This document shows positions 7,191 to 11,773 of a stretch of DNA of 11,773 bases, in pieces (position 1 is the first letter of the stretch; each line of letters opens with the position of its first letter). A model generated the notes under the pieces. The model ran no database searches. It saw only the letters and a program-made list of their open reading frames with translations, and was not told where the DNA came from. Both the position numbers and the translations under genes were made by a program. Origin of the DNA: Clostridia bacterium (GTDB taxonomy: Bacteria > Bacillota_E > SLMV01 > PUMD01); the NCBI GenBank assembly GCA_003563755.1, contig PWUB01000215.1:1-11773 (forward strand), written 5' to 3'.

Positions 7191-8324
7191 CTACAGCTCC
7201 TGCAGCAGGCGGACCAGCAGTGCCGTACGTTCTATCATCCCCCTGATGCTTATCCACTCATCGAGGGCGTGCCCTCCCGATCCGACGGCACCGAGTCCGT
7301 CGATGGTGGGCCCCCCGAGGGCAGCGGTGAAGTTACCGTCGCTCGCCCCGCCCGTTCCCGCCTCAGTGATCTCGAGCCCCATCTCATCTCCCAGCCGCCG
7401 CGCCAGCTCAAACAGCTCGATGATGGCCTCGGTCCTCTCCATGGGAGGCCGGTTCAGTCCCCCGGTGACCTCGATCTCCGCGCCTTCGAGGAAGGGCTCG
7501 AAGCCACCGAAAACCTCCTCGATGCGTTCGGCCTCTTCCTTGCTCGTCACCCTCACATCCACCTCGGCGCGGCACTCGGCGGCCACCACGTTGCCCCGGG
7601 TACCTCCCCGGATCACACCCACGTTGAGGGTGGTTCCGGTGTCGTAGTCAGTGAGGGAGTGAATGTGCTGTATCTGGCGGGCCATCTCCTCTATGGCACT
7701 TATGCCTCCCTCGTGGCCGGCCCCGGCGTGGGCAGCCCTGCCCCTCGTGATCACGTTGAATCTTCCCACGCCCTTGCGGAAGGTCTTGAGGGAACCGCGC
7801 ACCCCGGGCTCGAGGACCAACACGGTGCGCGAAGTGCGGGCCAGCTCCTCGATCAGGTCACGGGAGGTGCCGCTTCCGAGTTCCTCGTCGGTGTTGCAGA
7901 GCATCACGATCGGTCCGGAAAGAGGGTCATCCAACGCCAGCGCCTCCTCAAGGGCGAAGAGAATCTGTACCACCCCGCCCTTCATGTCGTGAACACCCGG
8001 TCCCCGAGCCACATCACCTTCAACCGAAAACGGGCGTTTCTCCGCCTCCCCCGCGGGCCACACGGTGTCCAGGTGACAGAGTATCAGGAGGCCCTTGCCT
8101 TCCTCTTCACCCTGCCAGACCGCCTTCATGTGATCACCGGCACCCTCACGGGATATGTACTGCACCGAGGCGCCCATCTGACGGCACCGCTCACCCACGA
8201 TGCGGCTGATCTCAGACGTCAGCTCCGCATCTGTGCTCGGAGAATCGGTGTTGACCAAAAGCTTCAGGCATTCCAGCATCTCTTCACGTCGGTCCTCGAT
8301 TCTGTGTAGGATCGGATGCATCAT
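7191..8324 (-). CDS. M20-family zinc metallopeptidase (glutamate carboxypeptidase-like)
   Basis: A 377-residue cytoplasmic protein of the M20 di-zinc peptidase family, closest in motif layout to carboxypeptidase G2-like enzymes that remove a C-terminal glutamate or related residue. The metal and catalytic residues are all visible: His84 and Asp86 in LILCHLDTVWP, bridging Asp113 in GVHDMKGG, catalytic Glu147 and metal Glu148 in CNTDEELGSG, Glu172 in LVLEPG, and His352 in GSGGHALDEW. A dimerisation domain lies between, with GRAAHAGAG. ATG 8324 has AGGTGG six bases upstream; an in-frame ATG at 8426 would add 34 residues that do not resemble the family. It separates dxs from nadK, where tlyA and argR often lie in Firmicutes. 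Exact substrate is not predictable. Confidence 0.92.
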   Translation of the reverse strand: MMHPILHRIEDRREEMLECLKLLVNTDSPSTDAELTSEISRIVGERCRQMGASVQYISREGAGDHMKAVWQGEEEGKGLLILCHLDTVWPAGEAEKRPFSVEGDVARGPGVHDMKGGVVQILFALEEALALDDPLSGPIVMLCNTDEELGSGTSRDLIEELARTSRTVLVLEPGVRGSLKTFRKGVGRFNVITRGRAAHAGAGHEGGISAIEEMARQIQHIHSLTDYDTGTTLNVGVIRGGTRGNVVAAECRAEVDVRVTSKEEAERIEEVFGGFEPFLEGAEIEVTGGLNRPPMERTEAIIELFELARRLGDEMGLEITEAGTGGASDGNFTAALGGPTIDGLGAVGSGGHALDEWISIRGMIERTALLVRLLQEL

Positions 8325-8688
8325 CGTTCGCCACCTTTCAGGGCTCCGGCCGCCGGACGGGATGGGATGGTGCGCTACCTCCGTGGAGAACACGACTGCA
8401 CGCCGCCGAAAACCCACGGGTGCCACCGTCGGGTCCCGTCACCCGGGTCGAGAATCAGCCGGGGCCCGCTGTGAGGCTCTATGCCCGGTGTACAGTCCCC
8501 GACGGTTGCCTTCAGAACGCCGGCACCGATTTCAAAACAAGCTCGGGCACTATAAGAGGACGTTCTACACCCCACGCCCCATACCCTGCCGGAGCTGAGA
8601 GGGCGACCATAGACTCAGGCATCAGAGTTGAGGTGCGATCTGATCCTGTGGGCAATGGGAGGGAGAACAGGCTGCACGAGAAAGGATC
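8325..8688. other. Gene-poor gap between dxs and the M20 peptidase
   Basis: Neither strand shows a convincing gene. A 66-codon minus-strand frame (8375-8575) has no good start signal or recognisable domain. The stretch is GC-rich with several short self-complementary patches near 8430-8480 (for example GGGTG and CACCC on the minus strand) but no run of T after a stem, so I see no terminator for dxs. No clear promoter for the peptidase was found. It could be a decayed gene or a leader. Confidence 0.5.
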
Positions 8689-10596
8689 CTATCGAGGGTG
8701 GCCCGCGCGCCTGACAAGCCCGGAGACCCTGGATGCGATCTCCTCGCCCACAAGACCGTATTCTCTCCTCTGGGCTCCCTGGTCTCCGTGGGGAATGAAC
8801 TCGTCGGGGAGCCCGATCCGCGTCACGACCGGCATCTTCGCGGGCGGAATATCGGCCGTTAGCACCTCGAGAACAGCACTGCCGAAACCTCCGCACAAAA
8901 CCCCATCTTCCACCGTGACCAACACCGGGGCGGACTCGGCCAGCTTCACGATCATCTCGCGGTCCAGGGGCTTGACGAACCTGGCATCCAGTACGGCTGC
9001 GCCGATGCCCTGCTCCCCCAGGATCTCGTGGGCCCGGAGGGCCTCGTGGACCGGATGACCCAGGGCGATTATCGCTGCGTCATCTCCTGTGCGGAGCAGT
9101 TCACCCCGTCCGATGGGCAGCACTCTTGGATCCCCTGAAAGCGTGACTCCCCAGCCGGAGCCGCGGGGGTATCTCACGGCCACCGGACCATCCTCGTGGG
9201 AACAGGCCGTGGCCATCATGTGGCGCAGCTGATCCTCGTCGCGGGGTGCCATGACCACCATATTGGGGATATGGCGGAGATAAGCGATGTCGAAGGCTCC
9301 CTGGTGAGTCTCACCGTCTCCGCCCACGATTCCGGCCCGGTCCAGGGCGAAGACGACGGGCAGCCTCTGCATCGCCGCATCATGCATCACCTGGTCGTAG
9401 GCACGCTGCAGGAAGGTGGAATAGATGGCAGCCACGGGACGGAGACCCGAGGCGGCGAGTCCCGCCGCAAAGGTCACCGCGGCCTGCTCCGCTATCCCCA
9501 TGTCGAAGAACCGGTCCGGATGCCGCTCGGCAAAACGACTCAGCCCGGTTCCATCGGGCATGGCAGCCGTTATGGCAACGATACGCTCATCTTCCTCGGC
9601 CAGCTGCACGAGGGTGTCGGCGAACACGTCCGTGTACTTCACGGAAGCCGAGCCCCCCGAACTGCCGCTGTGCACATCGAAGGCACCGACGCCGTGAAAC
9701 TTGTCCGGCTTGTTCTCCGCCGGCTCGTAGCCCCTGCCCTTAACCGTGATGGCGTGGACCAGGACGGGTCCATCGATTCTACGAGCTTTCTCCAGGATGT
9801 CTATGAGCGCCCCCAGGTCGTGACCGTCTACGGGGCCCAGGTAGGTGAAACCGAGCTCCTCGAAGATGATGCCCGGTATCAAGAGGTACTTCAGACCGCC
9901 CTTTATGCGCCGTATACTGTCGGTCACGGGACGACCGACCCGGGGTATGCTGTTGAGAACATCGGTAACGTCATCCTTCAGGCGCTGGTAGGTGGGCTCA
10001 GAACGAAGCCTGCTCAAGTATCTCGACATGGCGCCCACGTTCGGGGCGATGGACATGCTGTTGTCGTTGAGCACCACCTTGAGGTCGACTCCCATGTCCC
10101 CAGCATTGTTCAGCCCCTCGTACGCGAGTCCACCGGTGAGGGCACCGTCGCCTATCACTGCCACGGTGTCCCTGTCTTCTCCCCGCAGGCGCGCAGCCGT
10201 CGCGAAACCCAGGGCGGCTGCCACCGACGTGCTGGAATGACCTGTTCCGAAGGCATCGTGGGGGCTCTCATCGCGGCAAGGATAACCGCTGAGACCCCCG
10301 CCCTGCCTGAGGGTATCGAATCTCTCCAGGCGCCCGGTGATGATCTTGTGGGTGTACGCCTGGTGCCCCACGTCCCATATGATCCTGTCCCGTGGGCTGT
10401 CAAAAACGTGGTGAATCCCGAGAGTGAGTTCCACCGTTCCCAGGTTGGGCGCCAGGTGGCCACCCGTCTGTGAGACGCTGGAGATGATGTGACGGCGTAT
10501 CTCGTGGGCCAGCCGCTGCAGGTTGGACAGATCCAACATCTTTATGTCTTCGGGTGAGGTTATGTAAGGTAGAAGGTCACCCTCTGTGCGCTTCAT
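8689..10596 (-). CDS. dxs: 1-deoxy-D-xylulose-5-phosphate synthase
   Basis: Catalyses thiamine-diphosphate-dependent condensation of pyruvate and glyceraldehyde 3-phosphate to DXP, the first step of the MEP route to isoprenoids and a precursor for thiamine and pyridoxal. The 635-residue protein is full length. It shows His47 in GGHLAPNLG, His120 in GTGHSSTS, the ThDP/Mg motif GDGALTGG (149-156) with NDN at 177-179, then the pyrimidine-binding domain with catalytic Glu370 in MGIAEQAAV, DRAGIVGGDGETHQGAFD (419-436, His431), and a transketolase C-terminal domain. Several of these positions coincide with E. coli numbering as I recall it. The start at 10596 has GGGAGG (10610-10605) eight bases upstream; the in-frame extension to 10659 lies inside oapA. 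It overlaps the oapA stop as ATGA. Confidence 0.97.
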   Translation of the reverse strand: MKRTEGDLLPYITSPEDIKMLDLSNLQRLAHEIRRHIISSVSQTGGHLAPNLGTVELTLGIHHVFDSPRDRIIWDVGHQAYTHKIITGRLERFDTLRQGGGLSGYPCRDESPHDAFGTGHSSTSVAAALGFATAARLRGEDRDTVAVIGDGALTGGLAYEGLNNAGDMGVDLKVVLNDNSMSIAPNVGAMSRYLSRLRSEPTYQRLKDDVTDVLNSIPRVGRPVTDSIRRIKGGLKYLLIPGIIFEELGFTYLGPVDGHDLGALIDILEKARRIDGPVLVHAITVKGRGYEPAENKPDKFHGVGAFDVHSGSSGGSASVKYTDVFADTLVQLAEEDERIVAITAAMPDGTGLSRFAERHPDRFFDMGIAEQAAVTFAAGLAASGLRPVAAIYSTFLQRAYDQVMHDAAMQRLPVVFALDRAGIVGGDGETHQGAFDIAYLRHIPNMVVMAPRDEDQLRHMMATACSHEDGPVAVRYPRGSGWGVTLSGDPRVLPIGRGELLRTGDDAAIIALGHPVHEALRAHEILGEQGIGAAVLDARFVKPLDREMIVKLAESAPVLVTVEDGVLCGGFGSAVLEVLTADIPPAKMPVVTRIGLPDEFIPHGDQGAQRREYGLVGEEIASRVSGLVRRAGHPR

Positions 10597-11192
10597 CGAA
10601 GTTGCCTCCCTCGCGAATCGGGGAAGACACTGAGGCGGAGGTAGGTCTCCATCCACCACAGCACCTTACCGACGGCCAGCAGAAGTTGAGTGGGTGCCCG
10701 CAGCGCGAATATCTTACAGGCGGCCTTTCCTCCCACCGTGAGGCCCGCCACGGCCCCGAGCATCAGGGTATCGATGACGATGCGCGAGGTCTGGGTATCC
10801 GGGGCGAAGATCAGGAGCCTCAGCACGACGGCGGCCGCAGCCCCCCCGGCGACCGTTCCCGCAACATCTCCCACCATGTCCGCACACACTGCGGCGACGC
10901 GGTCGGCGTTGCGTACCAGCTGCAGAGCGTGACGGGCACCGCGCACCCTGCGCGACGCCATGGCGTTGAAGGGCTCCTCCCGCCCGGCCGCCGCCGCCAC
11001 ACCGATCATGTCAAAGGTTACCCCCAGGACCACCACTATGAACAGGCCGATCAACGCCCCGGTTATGCTGAGATGCTCTGTTGCCTGGCGAGAGGGGAAG
11101 CTGACGAATAGGGCAAGCACGAATGCCAATCCTCCGAAGATCAATCCGCGCCGGACAGGGCTTGCATCTCTGCGGTTGGGACGACGACCCAC
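10593..11192 (-). CDS. oapA: OLE-associated membrane protein OapA
   Basis: A 199-residue integral membrane protein whose sequence and position match OapA, the protein that binds OLE RNA and holds it at the membrane. Four hydrophobic segments are visible at about residues 16-31, 43-59, 108-129 and 137-156. Between the second and third is a charged, conserved-looking loop: FDMIGVAAAAGREEPFNAM, then RGARHAL and LVRNADRV. It leads into DMVGD (105-109), the DxxxD motif that I recall as functionally important in OapA. The N terminus is Arg-rich. The start is a GTG with GGAG nine bases upstream. The gene follows the OLE RNA region directly and overlaps dxs by four bases. Homologues are sometimes labelled as CorB-like Mg/Co transporters, which I believe is a misnomer. 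Confidence 0.85.
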   Translation of the reverse strand: MGRRPNRRDASPVRRGLIFGGLAFVLALFVSFPSRQATEHLSITGALIGLFIVVVLGVTFDMIGVAAAAGREEPFNAMASRRVRGARHALQLVRNADRVAAVCADMVGDVAGTVAGGAAAAVVLRLLIFAPDTQTSRIVIDTLMLGAVAGLTVGGKAACKIFALRAPTQLLLAVGKVLWWMETYLRLSVFPDSRGRQLR

Positions 11193-11201
11193 GAATTCTC
11201 A

Positions 11202-11205
11202 CTCC
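11202..11205 (-). promoter_or_regulatory. Ribosome binding site deciding the GTG start of oapA
   Basis: GGAG on the minus strand, nine bases before the GTG at 11192-11190. No in-frame ATG is available near this position, and the hydrophobic first segment begins soon after, so this site supports GTG as the true start. Confidence 0.6.
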
Positions 11206-11232
11206 ATGCACATATATGGTCTCCGAAGCGGC

Positions 11233-11255
11233 AAAAAGGTACCCCTGAACAGGGG
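11233..11255 (-). terminator. Possible 3'-end hairpin of OLE RNA / weak terminator
   Basis: On the minus strand CCCCT-GTTC-AGGGG (11255-11242) is followed by TACC and then TTTTT (11237-11233). The stem has five to six pairs, so it would terminate weakly and let some transcripts read on into oapA, 40 bases further. It plausibly marks the 3' end of the OLE RNA. Confidence 0.45.
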
Positions 11256-11773
11256 AAACATGCTGGGTAAATGCTGCGGCTTAGGTCCAGTAGGTTTTCC
11301 CGGGGACGGCACTCCCCGTCGCCAGAGAGCGGTTTCCCTTCAAGCATCCCCCCGGCCCGTTTCCGGTACCGGCACTGGATCACCACTGAGCGCGCACTTC
11401 AATCCCCAACACGTCCGAGGCCGACAGCCTAGGAGTTTTCCTCAACGGTTCGCGCATGTCCTAGTCCTTTTTGCAAGGAAGGTTTCAGTGAGCAACACCC
11501 GCACCTCGACGGCCTCTCGAATACACGGGCTGAACCTCACCTCACCCTCCCTCACTCAGGACGGGCTACACTACACACAGTCATCCCGCATGCAGGTTTA
11601 ACACCAACCCGTAGCTGGAGCACGAGGGCTCGGCACCACCTGGTTGGGCCTCCGCACAGGATAGGGATACGCACCGCATGCCATTGCGGGGCACCCCATC
11701 CTGCTTTCCCCCAGCACCGACCCCTCACTGGGCGTCAGCGGCCGGCACCAGAGGCTTCATCGATATGCCCGAT
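11233..11773 (-). ncRNA. ole: OLE RNA (ornate large extremophilic RNA), 5' end probably cut by window edge
   Basis: About 540 bases directly upstream of oapA carry no credible gene but many complementary segments. OLE RNAs are about 600 nt, occur mainly in anaerobic or extremophilic Firmicutes, and precede oapA; with OapA they form a membrane complex linked to cold, alcohol and magnesium stress. The identification rests mostly on that position, the size, and the oapA-dxs-nadK-recN context. Structure seen on the minus strand includes CAGGATGGGG (11703-11694) pairing with CCCTATCCTG (11666-11657), 10 pairs with one wobble, enclosing CCGCA-ATGGCA-TGCGG (11689-11674). There are also CGGGGA/TCCCCG (11318-11313 with 11306-11301), TCCTT-GCAAA-AAGGA near 11478-11464, and the 3' hairpin at 11255-11242. 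I have not matched it base by base to the family consensus. About 70 bases of the 5' end are likely outside the window. Confidence 0.72.

Noticed and set aside
8430..8450. GGTGGCACCC on the minus strand, resembling the T-box sequence
   Set aside because: The full T-box core and the preceding specifier stem are not present, no T-rich terminator follows, and the downstream gene is a peptidase, not a tRNA synthetase or amino-acid gene.
9196..10473. Long plus-strand open frame (425 codons) and a similar one at 7161-8309
   Set aside because: Both are antisense to dxs and the M20 peptidase, whose catalytic motifs are intact. They have no ribosome binding site or recognisable domain and are expected in GC-rich coding DNA.
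11221..11400. Possible c-di-GMP or c-di-AMP riboswitch upstream of oapA (GGACCTAAGCC resembles part of GEMM)
   Set aside because: The other conserved GEMM and ydaO core segments are absent, and the structured region is far longer than a riboswitch. OLE RNA explains position and size better.
10960..11601. Plus-strand 213-codon frame across oapA and the OLE region
   Set aside because: It is antisense to oapA for its first third, and the rest is rich in Pro, Arg, Ser and Thr with no domain. It is better explained as a chance frame over a structured RNA.
1..11773. CRISPR array, transposase or integrase
   Set aside because: No regularly spaced repeats and no transposase or tyrosine/serine recombinase motifs were found on either strand.

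Overview
The window looks like part of the chromosome of a moderately GC-rich bacterium, most likely an anaerobic or extremophilic member of the Firmicutes (Clostridia-like). The main clue is the minus-strand order OLE RNA - oapA - dxs - (M20 peptidase) - nadK - recN. In Firmicutes that carry OLE RNA, this large structured noncoding RNA lies just upstream of its membrane partner gene oapA, in a neighbourhood with dxs, nadK and recN. No species can be named from the sequence alone.

Layout. From 1 to about 850, on the minus strand, is a two-CBS-domain protein with a consensus sigma-A type promoter and a long-stem terminator. From about 850 to 4330 is an accessory stretch with visibly lower GC (about 52-55% in hand-counted lines, against 60-62% in recN and dxs). 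It holds an unrecognised 341-residue protein with a small overlapping ORF, a gene-poor 620-base gap, and two overlapping plus-strand genes: a PD-(D/E)XK-type nuclease and a companion that may be its detached C-terminal half. Two copies of a 58-base hairpin repeat flank the nuclease pair, and the second copy sits immediately past the 3' end of a tRNA-Leu(GAG) gene. From 4334 to 11773 everything is on the minus strand: tRNA-Leu with its own extended -10 promoter, recN, nadK, an M20 metallopeptidase, a 364-base gap with no clear gene, dxs, oapA, and upstream of oapA a gene-free stretch of about 540 bases that I call OLE RNA. It probably runs slightly past the window edge.

How the parts fit. oapA and dxs overlap by ATGA, so the OLE partner protein and the first enzyme of the MEP isoprenoid pathway are probably translated together downstream of the RNA. 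NadK (NADP supply) and RecN (double-strand break repair) follow further down the same strand; the nadK stop overlaps the recN start. In many Firmicutes tlyA and argR lie between dxs and recN; here neither is present and an M20 peptidase occupies the interval.
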